From: Gammaproteobacteria bacterium
GTDB lineage: Bacteria; Pseudomonadota; Gammaproteobacteria; Pseudomonadales; Pseudohongiellaceae
DNA length: 64,000 nt
NCBI GenBank assembly: GCA_030654835.1
Contig: JAURWS010000037.1
Location: 124,001 to 188,000, forward strand
Direction: 5' to 3'
Made by a program: the position numbers and the translations under genes. The notes beneath the pieces were generated by a model. That model had not been told where the DNA came from. It searched no databases and saw nothing but the letters and a program-made list of their open reading frames with translations. Positions 18,969 through 29,388 of the stretch are shown here, one piece after another. How positions within the stretch are numbered: position 1 is the stretch's first letter; each line of letters opens with the position of its first letter.

Positions 18969-21900
18969 TTAATGCGCAATTTCTTCGAATTTCCTCTGTA
19001 TCCGCTTTTCTGATATGGGGATTTTAGTCTTCAGGGTCTGGGCATACAGAGATACCCTGAGTTCTTCAATCATCCATCGCAATTCAGTTTTCCCGGGCAT
19101 CGTCGATGCATCGTCCCTTATTGCTCGCAAGCCCTGCTGGAAATTATGTACCACTCTAGAGCACTCACTATCCTTACTCAATTGCTGGGGAAGCTTGTCA
19201 ATTCGCATTTCAATAGCTTTTAAATAGCGTGGGTACTCCATGAGCCATTCAACGGGCGTCTTGGACAGATAGCCTGGGTAGATAAGTGCCTCAATTTGTT
19301 CAACAATATCCTGTTTTGTTTTGCTAAATTCGGGCTTGCCAAGTGATTGAAGGCGTCTTCTGACCTGAAAAAGCTCATCCACGATCCGTTCCAGCAGACC
19401 TTCAATGCTCTCCCCTGTTTCAAGAAGACGAGACTTGCCTTGAAGCAGTAGACGTTCAAATGCGACCTCATCGCGAGGTAGGGGTGTATGGTTTAGTTCA
19501 AACGCAACCCGATAGATGGCCACTAAACTCTCTTCGCCAAAATCAATGGCAGTATTGGGCACTTTCAACGCGAGTTTTTTTTCGAGAATGCGAAGTCGCT
19601 TTAACATTACCCCTCTTTGTTGCGGAGTTCTAAACATGAGCAATCGGCACAATGCTGCTCTTGTTAAGCTTTCCGCCAATTGAGGATTGTCTTGAAGTAC
19701 GAGAGAAACACTACTTCCCTTATCGACCAAGGCAGGGTACAGGTGGAAATGTACGACCGATTGTACGTCGACTTCGAACGGTAATTGTCCGAAACTCCAA
19801 TCTGTAAGTCCTTCCCGCTCCAATGGATGGAGGTTACCTTGGGATACGACCTTTTGAGGCGAAGAGCTGTAGTTTAGTTGAAGTTCTTGCAGAGCCAGAC
19901 TCTTGGCAACCTCTCGCCCATCATCATCAACTACCGTCAACCTTGGTATTAGATACGGAGGTAGTTCAACGTCATTAAGAGTGTTTTTGTCCAAGTCCAC
20001 TCCCTTGGATGTCCTGGCGTAGTCTCTTAAAATGTCTGTCAACCTCTTCTTGGCTGTTACAGTTGAATCCTGGAGGTTGATGTGGTGCATGAAGCCGTCT
20101 ACGAAATCCGGCACTGGAATAAAGTGTTTACGCAGGCTCTTGGGGAGGCCTTTTAGTATAGCTATACAACGGCTTCTCACTTGACCAGGTATCGCCCAAT
20201 CTATATCTGCGGCGGTTAATTGGCTCAACACTCGTTGTGGTATCTGGATGCTTGCCCCGTCATCGACGCAACCAGGTTCGAATCGATACGTGATAGGTAG
20301 TGCATTATTCTGAATTTTGACTTGATCGGGGAATTCCAGGATTGCTTCTTCCGCAATATCACGCTGCAATACGTCTTCGCGATTCATGAAAAGAATTCGG
20401 TTATTTTTCTTATTCGCGATTTTCAGCCATTGCTCAAGGCTTCTTGAGTCACAAATATCTGGAGGAATTCTGCCAGCGTAGTATTCGTAAATTATTTCGT
20501 CTCCGGCGATTAGGTCGGGGCGCCGTTGTTTCTCTTCCTGTCCTTTCAACTCCTCCATGAGCGCAGTGTTGTGAGCCAGGAATTCGGCATTGCTTTTCAA
20601 TTCTCTACCCACTAACGCTTCGCGTATGAACACCTCTCTGCTCATTACGGGATCAATACTTGAATAGGGTACTCTTTGTCGTTCAATCAGAGGCAATCCG
20701 AATATGGAGATTCTTGCATAAGCGACTACCTGTCCTCGCCCTTTCTCCCAATGAACCTCAGAGTACTCGCGCTTTAATAGCTCTGGTGCGGCATCAACGA
20801 CCCATTCTGGTTGAATTCGTGCAGCCAGTGTTGCATACAGCTTTTTTGTCTCTATAAGTTCAGCGGTGACAACCCATTTTGGCGATTTCTTGAATAGACA
20901 CGAAGTTGGAAAGAGCGAGAATTTTCGTCCCCTGCTTCCTAGATAGAAACCATCGTCAGTCTTCAGGCCCAGCTGATTGAGCGAGCCTTTTAATATAGAG
21001 CGATGAACAGCCTCATAGCTCACCTCCTCCATACAAACGGGGGTATCCGGGCGATGATTTTCTCTCAAGCCCAATTGTTGACACGAAAGATGAAGTTGCC
21101 TGTGAGTTTCGCGCCATTCACGCATGCGTAAGAAGGAAAGAAAATTCTTCTTACAATATTGTCTTATCGCGCTTTGACTTAAAATTTGTCGCTGGGATTC
21201 GAAGTGCGACCACAATTGTATCCACGTAAAGAAATCAGACTCAGGATGGGTAAATTGTTGATGTCTTTCACGTGCAGCTTGGCGGCTTTCCGCTGGAAAA
21301 TCACGGGGGTCCTGAACACATAGTGCGCTGACAATGATGAGTACTTCCTGCAAACAATTACGAGAATCGGCCTCAAGCAACATCCTCGCTAATCTAGGAT
21401 CAGCAGGAATCTTCGCCATAATTCTTCCAATATTCGTGAGTTTCCTCTCCTTGTCGATGGCTCCCAACTCGAACAGCAATTTGAAGCCGTCATTGATTGC
21501 CTTTTGATCGGGCTTATCGATGAAGGGGAATGCACTGATATTGCCGAGACCGAGCATCAACATTTGGAGGATGACAGCGCTTAAATTTGTGCGCTGAATT
21601 TCTGGGTCTGTAAACAAGGGTCGGCTTGAGAAGTCATCGTCGCTGTACAGTCTGATACATGTTCCATGGCTGACGCGCCCGCAACGTCCGGACCGTTGAT
21701 TTGCACTGGCTTGAGAGATACGCTCGACAGGCAACCGCTGAACTTTGCTCTGTACACTATATCGACTAATGCGTGCAAATCCGGAATCTATAACGTAGAC
21801 GATACCGGGAACAGTGAGAGAGGTTTCCGCTACGTTAGTGGCAAGAATGATCCTTCGGCCTGAATGTTGAGCAAAAATTCTACTCTGTTCGGCCGGAGTG

Positions 21901-22928
21901 AGTCTGGCATATAGCGGCAATACTTCAGTGTCACGCAATGAACGTTTGCGTAATTCGATGGAAATATCTCTGATTTCGCGCTCACCACTCAGAAATACCA
22001 ATACATCTCCTGGACCTTTCCGGTCGTGTTTTTCATTTAATTCTATTTCGGAGAGCGCGTTAAGTACGGCTGAAGCAAGAGGATCACTATTGCCCCCCGA
22101 CTCTCCCCGTTCAGGTTCATTGCCCTCCAAGTTGACAGGTCTATAAATGATGTCGACAGGAAATGTGCGTCCTGAGATCGTAATGATAGGGGCGTTGTTG
22201 AAATGACGAGAAAATCTATCGACATCTATCGTCGCTGAAGTAATTACAATCTTCAGATCGGGGCGGGCAGGAAGGAGTTGACGCAGGTAGCCAAGAAGGA
22301 AATCAATATTGAGGCTACGTTCGTGTGCCTCATCGATAATCAAAACTTCATACTTTCGAAGGTTGCGGTCATGCTGAATTTCTGCCAGCAAGACTCCGTC
22401 AGTCATTAATTTTACTAGCGTTTCCGGCACAGTATTGTCGGAGAATCGGACCTGGTAGCCTACTTTTTTGCCTAGTTCAACTCCAAGTTCATCGGCAATT
22501 CTTCCTGCCACTGCGCGAGCGGCCAGGCGGCGCGGTTGCGTATGGCCTATCAATCCTTTGGCGCCATATCCAAGTTCCAGACAAATTTTGGGGATCTGAG
22601 TAGTCTTACCTGATCCTGTTTCCCCAGCCAATATGATGACTTGATGATTTAGAAGCGCATTTGAAATGAGTTCCCTTTTCTCACTGACAGGAAGGTGCTC
22701 TGGGTAATTGAGCGCAGGAATTGACGCTAGGCGACGATTAACCTCTTCAATGGATGAGATAACATTCTTACTTAGATTTTCTAGTTGTAACTCTCTGGCC
22801 CCATGACCAGTCTGCAATCGACGAAGTCTTTCCAGCTGACTGCGGAACCTTCCCTGATCTGTTAGAAGACATTTACTGATATCGATATCAAATTTTTCCA
22901 GCACGACTAAAAATTCCTTTCGATTCAT
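18969..22928 (-). CDS. hrpA: ATP-dependent RNA helicase HrpA
   Basis: This 1319-residue DEAH-box helicase has the usual length of HrpA (about 1300). Near the N-terminus are the Walker A motif GETGSGKTTQIPK and then TQPRRLAARAVAGR. Further on come DEAHERSLNIDFLL, SATID and the motif VI region QRSGRCGRVSHG. The long C-terminal half is the HrpA-specific DUF3418 region. In E. coli HrpA rescues stalled ribosomes and processes some mRNAs. The start codon lies about 20 bases after the fadD stop, so the pair is probably one unit. Confidence 0.95.
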   Translation of the reverse strand: MNRKEFLVVLEKFDIDISKCLLTDQGRFRSQLERLRRLQTGHGARELQLENLSKNVISSIEEVNRRLASIPALNYPEHLPVSEKRELISNALLNHQVIILAGETGSGKTTQIPKICLELGYGAKGLIGHTQPRRLAARAVAGRIADELGVELGKKVGYQVRFSDNTVPETLVKLMTDGVLLAEIQHDRNLRKYEVLIIDEAHERSLNIDFLLGYLRQLLPARPDLKIVITSATIDVDRFSRHFNNAPIITISGRTFPVDIIYRPVNLEGNEPERGESGGNSDPLASAVLNALSEIELNEKHDRKGPGDVLVFLSGEREIRDISIELRKRSLRDTEVLPLYARLTPAEQSRIFAQHSGRRIILATNVAETSLTVPGIVYVIDSGFARISRYSVQSKVQRLPVERISQASANQRSGRCGRVSHGTCIRLYSDDDFSSRPLFTDPEIQRTNLSAVILQMLMLGLGNISAFPFIDKPDQKAINDGFKLLFELGAIDKERKLTNIGRIMAKIPADPRLARMLLEADSRNCLQEVLIIVSALCVQDPRDFPAESRQAARERHQQFTHPESDFFTWIQLWSHFESQRQILSQSAIRQYCKKNFLSFLRMREWRETHRQLHLSCQQLGLRENHRPDTPVCMEEVSYEAVHRSILKGSLNQLGLKTDDGFYLGSRGRKFSLFPTSCLFKKSPKWVVTAELIETKKLYATLAARIQPEWVVDAAPELLKREYSEVHWEKGRGQVVAYARISIFGLPLIERQRVPYSSIDPVMSREVFIREALVGRELKSNAEFLAHNTALMEELKGQEEKQRRPDLIAGDEIIYEYYAGRIPPDICDSRSLEQWLKIANKKNNRILFMNREDVLQRDIAEEAILEFPDQVKIQNNALPITYRFEPGCVDDGASIQIPQRVLSQLTAADIDWAIPGQVRSRCIAILKGLPKSLRKHFIPVPDFVDGFMHHINLQDSTVTAKKRLTDILRDYARTSKGVDLDKNTLNDVELPPYLIPRLTVVDDDGREVAKSLALQELQLNYSSSPQKVVSQGNLHPLEREGLTDWSFGQLPFEVDVQSVVHFHLYPALVDKGSSVSLVLQDNPQLAESLTRAALCRLLMFRTPQQRGVMLKRLRILEKKLALKVPNTAIDFGEESLVAIYRVAFELNHTPLPRDEVAFERLLLQGKSRLLETGESIEGLLERIVDELFQVRRRLQSLGKPEFSKTKQDIVEQIEALIYPGYLSKTPVEWLMEYPRYLKAIEMRIDKLPQQLSKDSECSRVVHNFQQGLRAIRDDASTMPGKTELRWMIEELRVSLYAQTLKTKIPISEKRIQRKFEEIAH

Positions 22929-22948
22929 TACTCAAACGGTGACGCCAT

Positions 22949-24622
22949 TTACACGCCGCTGGGATTTCGCAGCTCCCGTTCGCGCAATTCACGTCTTAGA
23001 ATTTTTCCGACGTTAGATTTAGGTAATTCTTTAACAAAGACTATTTCCTTAGGTACTTTGTAAGGAGTCAAATTTAGCTTACAGAATTGGAGAATTTGCT
23101 CCTTTGTTAAAGACATACTCTTAGGGACTACAAAGAGCTTTACAAGCTCCCCACTCTTTTCATTCGGAATTCCAATAACTGCGCTCTCAAAGACTTCGGG
23201 GTGGGAGTTTACCAGCTCTTCGATTTCACTCGGGAAAACATTGAATCCCGAAACTATAACCATATCCTTCTTTCGATCTACTATTCTCACGTAGCCATCG
23301 CTGTCTATTTGAGCGTAATCGCCTGTCTTGAACCAGCCGTCCGAGGTAATGGCCTGCGCAGTAGCTTCCGCGTTTTGCCAATAACCCTTCATTACCTGCG
23401 GTCCTCTGACCCAAAGCTCGCCCGTTTCTCCTTGCTCTAAATCTTGGCCGTCGTCGCTCACAACCTTTAGTTGCGTTCTTGGAACAGCTGGCCCCACCGT
23501 TCCAAGTTTCACGCGCCCAGGTGGATTGACAGTCACCACGGGGGAGCATTCCGTCAAACCGTATCCCTCAAAAACTTCGCAGTTAGTAATACTGGTCCAT
23601 TCTTTTGCGACGTTTACCGTCATGGCCATACCACCAGCTCCGGAAAATCGTAAATCACTGAAGTCAACAGAATGGATATCCTTATGTCGGCACAGTGCCA
23701 GATACAAAGTGTTAATTCCTACAAATCCGTTGGGTTTAACACGACGCATGACTTTGAGGAGACTATCCACATCTCTTGGATTTGGAATTAGAACACTGTG
23801 ATTGCCAGCGTACACCATCGTCAAGCAATGAAACATAAATGCGTATGTGTGATAAAGCGGCAACGGGGCTATGATAGTGTCTTGACCGTCACGAATTACT
23901 GATTTGCTGACGGCTCTTAGTTGCATCATATTCGCTAACAAATTTTTGTGGGTAAGCATTGCCCCTTTTGCTATCCCTGTAGTCCCGCCGGTATATAGAA
24001 TGATGGCTGTATCTGTTCCTGAGTTGACGTTCTTGTGTTCGGCAGTAAGAGCGTACTTATTAAAGACAGATGTCCAGGCTGTTGTGTTTGCTATCTTGTA
24101 TTCAGGAACCATCCGCTTAATGTAGCGTGCTGCAGCATTCACAACAATTCGCTTGATCGGTGGCAGCATGTCGCCCAATTCGGTTGTTATTACGAACTCA
24201 ATTCCCGTATCGGGCAGTATTTCCTCCAATTTTCTACAGAAATTAGCCAGTATGACTATGGCTCTAACGCCAGAATCTTTGAATTGGTGTTTCATTTCCC
24301 TCGCTGTATACAACGGATTCGTATTCACCAATACCAAGCCTGCTTTCAATGCTCCGATTGCTGCAATTGGAAATTGCAGAACATTTGGAAGCTGGATGGC
24401 GATTCTATCGCCAGGTTTCAGTGAGGACTTTTTTTGCAGATACCAAGAAAAGGCATCGCTATACTCCTGCAATTCAGAGTATGTGATCGTACAGCCTAGA
24501 GCGGAAAATGCAGATTTTTTTGCATACACCTGGCATGCATAGTCATACAACTCCGGCAGGCTGGAGAATTGATCAGGGTCCAGATCGCCATTCAATTGCA
24601 ATTGCTGTTCTATGCTCATCAT
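22949..24622 (-). CDS. fadD: Long-chain fatty-acid CoA ligase
   Basis: This 557-residue AMP-forming ligase activates fatty acids for beta-oxidation or lipid use. The AMP-binding P-loop-like motif is ILYTGGTTGIAKGAMLTHKNL. Next come LPLYHTYAF, FEGYGLTECSPVV and GWFKTGDYAQIDSDGYVRIVDRKKDMVIVSGFNVFPSEIEE. The C-terminal catalytic lysine region is PKSNVGKILRRELR. Length is close to E. coli FadD (561). The ATG pair at 24622 and 24619 follows an AGGGGAT ribosome site. hrpA follows on the same strand. Confidence 0.93.
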   Translation of the reverse strand: MMSIEQQLQLNGDLDPDQFSSLPELYDYACQVYAKKSAFSALGCTITYSELQEYSDAFSWYLQKKSSLKPGDRIAIQLPNVLQFPIAAIGALKAGLVLVNTNPLYTAREMKHQFKDSGVRAIVILANFCRKLEEILPDTGIEFVITTELGDMLPPIKRIVVNAAARYIKRMVPEYKIANTTAWTSVFNKYALTAEHKNVNSGTDTAIILYTGGTTGIAKGAMLTHKNLLANMMQLRAVSKSVIRDGQDTIIAPLPLYHTYAFMFHCLTMVYAGNHSVLIPNPRDVDSLLKVMRRVKPNGFVGINTLYLALCRHKDIHSVDFSDLRFSGAGGMAMTVNVAKEWTSITNCEVFEGYGLTECSPVVTVNPPGRVKLGTVGPAVPRTQLKVVSDDGQDLEQGETGELWVRGPQVMKGYWQNAEATAQAITSDGWFKTGDYAQIDSDGYVRIVDRKKDMVIVSGFNVFPSEIEELVNSHPEVFESAVIGIPNEKSGELVKLFVVPKSMSLTKEQILQFCKLNLTPYKVPKEIVFVKELPKSNVGKILRRELRERELRNPSGV

Positions 24623-24787
24623 TATCCCCTCTGCTCGTTTGGCCCCCTACTGCCTGAATCAACCCGCTTTCCTAAAATTTCCATTAACCATAGGATGTAA
24701 TTGCGGAGTGCTGTCGCAGGAACTCTGAATTAGTTCTGTGTCAATCTAGGGTTGGAATCGAGAGGTGATCTCTCAATTTAATGGGAG

Positions 24788-25132
24788 TTACGGCTGAATC
24801 CCCCTGAATCTTTTTTGAACTATTCTGCCGGCAAGTGCCACTACCACTGCAAACAGCACCGCTAAGGTAAGCGGAACCATTGCTCTTACAAATGACGTTC
24901 CCCCGATAGTGACCAGATCGAGGGCCATTACAATAATTGCAGGAGCAAGCAGATCGTCTTCAGCGCTGACATACCATGGTGTAAACATGACGGCTATCAG
25001 TACTGCACGTAGCGCGTTAGCTAACGGCTTAAAACGTAATATCCCTGTAAAGCGATAAAATATTATGTAGCAAAGTGCTCCCGCAGCTATATAGATAGTC
25101 CAACCGATAAGGTAATCATAAATATCTAACAT
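24788..25132 (-). CDS. Small inner-membrane protein of unknown function
   Basis: This protein of 114 residues has three or four hydrophobic segments (around 8-27, 35-52, 60-76 and 85-103) and a basic tail (RIVQKRFRG). I do not recognise a family. The preferred start is the ATG at 25132 (MLDIYDYL), which follows GGTGG by about 8 bases. An ATG 15 bases earlier is possible. It overlaps the ycgN stop by a few bases and is probably co-expressed with it. Confidence 0.65.
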   Translation of the reverse strand: MLDIYDYLIGWTIYIAAGALCYIIFYRFTGILRFKPLANALRAVLIAVMFTPWYVSAEDDLLAPAIIVMALDLVTIGGTSFVRAMVPLTLAVLFAVVVALAGRIVQKRFRGIQP

Positions 25133-25578
25133 GCCGGTGCCACCCATCGAACGATGTGCTCTTCCAATCCATCCTCATGGACATAATCCTCGGAAATGGT
25201 CTTCCCGGTGACACTGATCCCCTGCTCGATCATCGCTGCTCGTGATCCGGTAATAAGAGGGTGCCAGCTTGGAAGTGGTTTTTCGTCGTACCGTAGCTTA
25301 TATGCGCAAGTATCCGGGATCCAGTGCAACTGTGGCAGAATGTCAATATCGAGCACAAGACATTCTGGAACCAATTTTTGACGGCGCTGATAAGCCTTGC
25401 AACTGCACATAGATTGCTCCATGTGACGACAAACTACTCTTGTGTAATGAATTTCTCCGTTTTGTTCATCGAGGAGCTTCTTTAAGCAGCAGCGACCACA
25501 GCCATCACAGAGTGCTTCCCATTCTTTACGGGTAAGCGCCGCCAGAGGCTTTTCCCAAAAGTTTAGTGTCTCAGTCAC
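25126..25578 (-). CDS. ycgN: YcgN/UPF0260 family cysteine-cluster protein
   Basis: This 150-residue protein has the family signature WEALCDGCGRCCLKKL (residues about 20-35). Further conserved cysteines follow in VVCRHMEQSMCSCKAY and ECLVLD, then IPDTCAYKLRY. The spaced cysteines suggest a bound metal or iron-sulfur cluster, but the role is unknown. The length agrees with E. coli YcgN (about 150). It sits between rnd and a small membrane protein on the same strand. Confidence 0.88.
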   Translation of the reverse strand: MTETLNFWEKPLAALTRKEWEALCDGCGRCCLKKLLDEQNGEIHYTRVVCRHMEQSMCSCKAYQRRQKLVPECLVLDIDILPQLHWIPDTCAYKLRYDEKPLPSWHPLITGSRAAMIEQGISVTGKTISEDYVHEDGLEEHIVRWVAPAC

Positions 25579-25615
25579 GCGTCACCTCGATTGATCTAGT
25601 GTGTCTACACATGTG

Positions 25616-26758
25616 TCAACACAAAGCCTGACGAATGGCAGATTCGAGCAATGGCTGACGCCACCCTGAAAGTGAATCTGGCCAAGGAAAGTCCTTGCTT
25701 TTGTTACGCTCGATTACAAGAGGCACTAACTGCTTTTTACGAGCCAGCATTTCGGGTGCTATACCCAGTTCTTCTGCCTTGCATTGAACAACTGCCTGGC
25801 ATTTCTTCAAATAACCCCGCAACGCTGCAGAGAGTGGTAAATCAATAGGAGTTAAATTGGGAAGCGCTTCGAGATGTGGAGTATTAATTATCTCGAGTAG
25901 TATGTCCGAGTCCTTGCTGACAAGAAATTTAGAAAGTTCACTTATGCCGAGAAGCGAATTTTTATCTTTAGGAATCTGTTCTGCCAGGCTGATAAGATCG
26001 GAGTCCTTTGCTATCCAACTCCGAGGTTTGTCTCGCTTGCGTGCCTCCTTTTCTCTCCAAATGCAGAGGCGTTGTAAAATCGCCAGTTGATAATTATCGA
26101 GTTTCCATGCAGAAGCAATATTTTGGTAGCAACTTTCCCAGCTCGATCCACTGACCTCTGAAATTGCTGACATCACCATTTCTGTACACTCTGCCTGAAG
26201 CCAACTCAAGCGGAGTTTTTCGGACAGAAATCCTTGTAAGATTCGGTAAATTTCAGGAAGGTAAGCGACGTCAAGCGCGGCATATTTGAGTTGCTCTTCA
26301 CTCAGTGGTCGTCTAAGCCAGTCAGAGCGGGTTTCCCCTTTGCTGATCTCGATTTTCAGGATCGCTTTGACTAAATTTTGATAGCTTATACTGTAACCAA
26401 AGCCGAGGAATGCCGCAGCCTTCTGTGTATCAAAAATCGGAGATGGCAGAATCCCAAAAAATTCTTTGAAAACCACAAGGTCTTCCGAACAGGAATGGAG
26501 AACCTTTGTAATTGATGTGTTGCTTAGAATTGCGTTGAATGCGGCCCAATCTGTTAACGTAAGCGGGTCCAGAAGAAAACTACCCCCATCGTCACAGACC
26601 TGGATAAGTCCGAGTTTAGGGGAGAAGGTGTCGATACGGATAAATTCCGTGTCCAAAGCAAGCACCGATAAGGAATTCCACTTGTTGCAAAGTTGAATCA
26701 GCTCCTCATTGCTAGTGATCAAGACAGGTTTAGTAAGAATTTCTGTCGTGAGATTCAT
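25616..26758 (-). CDS. rnd: Ribonuclease D
   Basis: This 380-residue 3'-5' exoribonuclease matures tRNA ends. The DEDD residues are in [13 protein letters not shown] (ExoI), [12 protein letters not shown] (ExoII) and [13 protein letters not shown] (ExoIII). An HRDC domain follows around residues 215-295 ([19 protein letters not shown]). Length is near E. coli RNase D (375). The start codon overlaps the recR stop by 4 bases (ATGA), tying it to the dnaX-ybaB-recR unit. Confidence 0.93.
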   Translation of the reverse strand: MNLTTEILTKPVLITSNEELIQLCNKWNSLSVLALDTEFIRIDTFSPKLGLIQVCDDGGSFLLDPLTLTDWAAFNAILSNTSITKVLHSCSEDLVVFKEFFGILPSPIFDTQKAAAFLGFGYSISYQNLVKAILKIEISKGETRSDWLRRPLSEEQLKYAALDVAYLPEIYRILQGFLSEKLRLSWLQAECTEMVMSAISEVSGSSWESCYQNIASAWKLDNYQLAILQRLCIWREKEARKRDKPRSWIAKDSDLISLAEQIPKDKNSLLGISELSKFLVSKDSDILLEIINTPHLEALPNLTPIDLPLSAALRGYLKKCQAVVQCKAEELGIAPEMLARKKQLVPLVIERNKSKDFPWPDSLSGWRQPLLESAIRQALC

Positions 26759-27360
26759 AGATTTCGGACCACCTGTCTGCCATTGAATGCATGGCTGAGT
26801 GTGCCGCCATCCACGAACTCCAGCTCTCCTCCAATTGGGACCCCGTGTGCTATTCTCGAAATGATGAGATTATATCCCTTAATCTGCTCAGCAATATAAT
26901 AGGCAGTTGCCTCTCCTTCCACTGTTGGATTGCTTGCCAGAATTACCTCGTCAAAGTGCTTGCTGCGCAGTAGTTCAAGTAACGCGGGAATGCCTATCTG
27001 ATCTGGCCCCATACCATCAATGGGGGAAAGGTGGCCCATCAAGACGAAATATAGGCCCTTGTAGCTGCCTGTCTGCTCTATAGCGTTCACATCGGCGGGG
27101 GACTCCACAATGCACAACATTCCTGAGTTGCGAGCACCGTTAGAACAGATTCTGCAAACCGAGTCCTCGGTTAATGTACGACACTGACTGCAATTTCCGA
27201 CTCTTTCGAGTGCCTCACTAAGTACCATGCTTAAGTGTCGCCCGCCTGACCGGTTGCGCTCTAGAAGATGCAATGCCATCCGTTGTGCTGATTTTGGCCC
27301 AACTCCTGGCAAGCATCTGAAGGAATCGACTAATTTTTCAATCAGCGGGCTGGAAAACAT
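26755..27360 (-). CDS. recR: Recombination mediator RecR
   Basis: This 201-residue protein works with RecF and RecO to load RecA at single-strand gaps. The helix-hairpin-helix region is [17 protein letters not shown]. The four-cysteine zinc finger is [16 protein letters not shown]. The Toprim domain begins [28 protein letters not shown], with [13 protein letters not shown] further on. Standard length. It follows ybaB by 31 bases. Confidence 0.97.
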   Translation of the reverse strand: MFSSPLIEKLVDSFRCLPGVGPKSAQRMALHLLERNRSGGRHLSMVLSEALERVGNCSQCRTLTEDSVCRICSNGARNSGMLCIVESPADVNAIEQTGSYKGLYFVLMGHLSPIDGMGPDQIGIPALLELLRSKHFDEVILASNPTVEGEATAYYIAEQIKGYNLIISRIAHGVPIGGELEFVDGGTLSHAFNGRQVVRNL

Positions 27361-27391
27361 TTCTACATCTCACTATGAACTTGATGGGTAA

Positions 27392-27712
27392 TTAAAAGGG
27401 AAACTTGAAACCCTCTGGTATTTTTAACCCACCTGTCACCCCACTGACGATATTACGATTCTGTTCCTCCAATTTTTTAACAGCATCATTGAATGCTGCT
27501 GCAATCAGGTCTTCGATTACCTGTTTGTCTTCGCTCATCAGTGCGGAATTTAAAACTACTTGCTTAACGTCATGTCGACCGTTCATATGAATTTTAACCA
27601 AGCCCGCTCCAGACTCGCCTACTAGAATCAAAGATTCTGCTTCCTTTTGAGCATTCAGCATTTGTTCCTGCATTTTTTTGGCTTGTTTCATCAATTCATT
27701 TATGTCGGTCAT
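27392..27712 (-). CDS. ybaB: YbaB/EbfC nucleoid-associated protein
   Basis: This 106-residue DNA-binding dimer has the family pattern MKQAKKMQEQMLNAQKEAESL, then GLVKIHMNGRHDVKQVVLNSALM and a C-terminal GGLKIPEGFKFPF. It sits between dnaX and recR, the order conserved across Proteobacteria. Its start overlaps the dnaX stop by 4 bases. Confidence 0.95.
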   Translation of the reverse strand: MTDINELMKQAKKMQEQMLNAQKEAESLILVGESGAGLVKIHMNGRHDVKQVVLNSALMSEDKQVIEDLIAAAFNDAVKKLEEQNRNIVSGVTGGLKIPEGFKFPF

Positions 27713-29388
27713 GATTTCGCCTCGCTTACAACGGAGATGCTGTTTTGTACGATATGAGCGGAGAAATTTTGCAAGATATCTTGAATGTTCTTATCACTTT
27801 CGAAAGCTTTCAGTGATTGGAGAATTCTCTCCTCACGTTGTCGTTGTTTAATTTGTGCCGGTGACTCAGTATTAAGCTTTCCAGAAGATATTTGTACTTC
27901 TATCTCTGCATCAAAATAACGAGACAAAGATTGAAAAATTCTCTTTTGATGTTCTTCGTTGAATAGTGAACTTTGAGTTTCATCCAGAGTTAACAGAAGT
28001 CGGTTGCCATCTACGGATTTTATTACACAATTAGCCAATAAATTCCCTGTAATCCCTGTGATCCCCAATTCCTCAACAACTTGTCCCCAGTCCTTGATTT
28101 CGATCTTTGGTAATATAACGGCGGTGCATTCAGATATCTCGATAACACTGTTAGAATTTTCTAATATTTTTGTAAAATTTCCTGCAAGATCAACCTTTTT
28201 TTTTTCTTCATCCGTAGTCGATCCATTTTCAATGGATGGCAATGAAATACTTGTTGGTTTTCGTGCTTCCGTAGAAGTAGAAGTTGATTCACCTGGCGAG
28301 ACCGCTTGGGGGGAGAACACCAGCATCCGAAGCAATAACATTTCGAAAGCCATGCGGGGATCGTGAGATACCGCAATATCCTGTTTCCCATTCAGTGCTA
28401 TCTGGTAATACAACTGAATGTCTTCTGGGGCAAATCTTTGTGCAAACCCCAATATCTGCTCTCTGTCCCCTTGGCTATTGTCGACACCACCAGGGACCAA
28501 TTGAGCTACTGCGATTCGGTGTAAGGAGGTTAAAAGGCTCTCAAGAAACAAAAAATAATCAAATGAACGCTCAGCTATTACATTGACACAGTCAAGTAGT
28601 CCTGTCGGGTCTGAGCTCTCGAGTGCTTCCAGTACCTTGACCAGCAAAGCTTGGTCGGGGGTCCCAAGTAGCGCACTGACTTCTGATTCATTTACTTTGC
28701 CCGCGCAGAAGGAAATGCTTTGGTCCAAGAGGGTAAGCGCATCTCGCATGCTTCCTTGGGCTGCTTTAGCCAGAATCCAAAGAGCAGGCTCTTCAAAGCT
28801 GAATTGTTCTGCAATCAGAACAGAGCGAAGATAATCCACTATTTTTTGTGGGCTAAGATTCTTGAGACTAAATTGCAGACATCGCGAGAGAATGGTGACC
28901 GGAAGTTTATGCGGATCCGTAGTTGCCAGCAGGAAGACTATATGGGGTGGGGGTTCCTCCAAAGTCTTAAGTAGTGCGTTGAAACTATGCTGAGAAAGCA
29001 TATGAACTTCATCTATCAGGTATACCTTGTAACGTCCACGTGAGGGGGCATATTGGACGTTATCCAGTAATTCTCGAGTGTCTTCCACCTTTGTCTTTGA
29101 CGCGGCATCGACCTCAATCAAATCAATAAATCGCCCCTCGGCTATTTCTACACAGGAGGCACATTTACCACATGGAGTAGAACTGACTCCCTGCTCACAG
29201 TTCAGACACTTTGCGAAAATCCTCGCAATAGTAGTTTTGCCGACGCCTCTAGTGCCAGTAAACAGGTAGGCATGATGAAGACGATTGTTGTTCAGAGCAT
29301 GAATCAAGGTTTGAAGTACATGCTCTTGGCCAGCCATATCGCTGAATGTCTTTGGACGCCATTTTCTCGCCAATACCTGGTAAGTCAT
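27709..29388 (-). CDS. dnaX: DNA polymerase III tau subunit (with likely gamma form by frameshift)
   Basis: This clamp-loader ATPase is 559 residues in the full-length tau form. The start is the ATG at 29388 (MTYQVLARKWRPKTF); an upstream TTG frame extension is rejected. The Walker A motif GTRGVGKT is at residues 45-52, followed by the zinc-binding region with CLNC and CGKCASC, then DEVHMLS. The AAA+ and domain III regions end near residue 360. A linker follows, and the tau-specific tail contacts polymerase and helicase. At codon 398 a run of ten A followed by G (28195-28205) is followed by TGA in the -1 frame, so a gamma product of about 399 residues is predicted. The gene lies downstream of the SRP RNA gene. 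Confidence 0.96.
   Translation of the reverse strand: MTYQVLARKWRPKTFSDMAGQEHVLQTLIHALNNNRLHHAYLFTGTRGVGKTTIARIFAKCLNCEQGVSSTPCGKCASCVEIAEGRFIDLIEVDAASKTKVEDTRELLDNVQYAPSRGRYKVYLIDEVHMLSQHSFNALLKTLEEPPPHIVFLLATTDPHKLPVTILSRCLQFSLKNLSPQKIVDYLRSVLIAEQFSFEEPALWILAKAAQGSMRDALTLLDQSISFCAGKVNESEVSALLGTPDQALLVKVLEALESSDPTGLLDCVNVIAERSFDYFLFLESLLTSLHRIAVAQLVPGGVDNSQGDREQILGFAQRFAPEDIQLYYQIALNGKQDIAVSHDPRMAFEMLLLRMLVFSPQAVSPGESTSTSTEARKPTSISLPSIENGSTTDEEKKKVDLAGNFTKILENSNSVIEISECTAVILPKIEIKDWGQVVEELGITGITGNLLANCVIKSVDGNRLLLTLDETQSSLFNEEHQKRIFQSLSRYFDAEIEVQISSGKLNTESPAQIKQRQREERILQSLKAFESDKNIQDILQNFSAHIVQNSISVVSEAKS
28190..28205 (-). promoter_or_regulatory. Programmed -1 frameshift site in dnaX
   Basis: On the minus strand the mRNA reads GAA GAA AAA AAA AAG GTT GAT. 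A slip of -1 on the A10G run gives GGT then TGA, so translation stops at once. The tau form continues in frame 0. This parallels the A-rich slippery heptamer plus nearby -1 stop of E. coli dnaX. No convincing downstream stem-loop was found, but an A10 run may slip without one. Confidence 0.75.

Noticed and set aside
20250-20300. GGTTCGAATC motif resembling a tRNA T-arm
   Set aside because: It is inside hrpA and no cloverleaf can be built around it.
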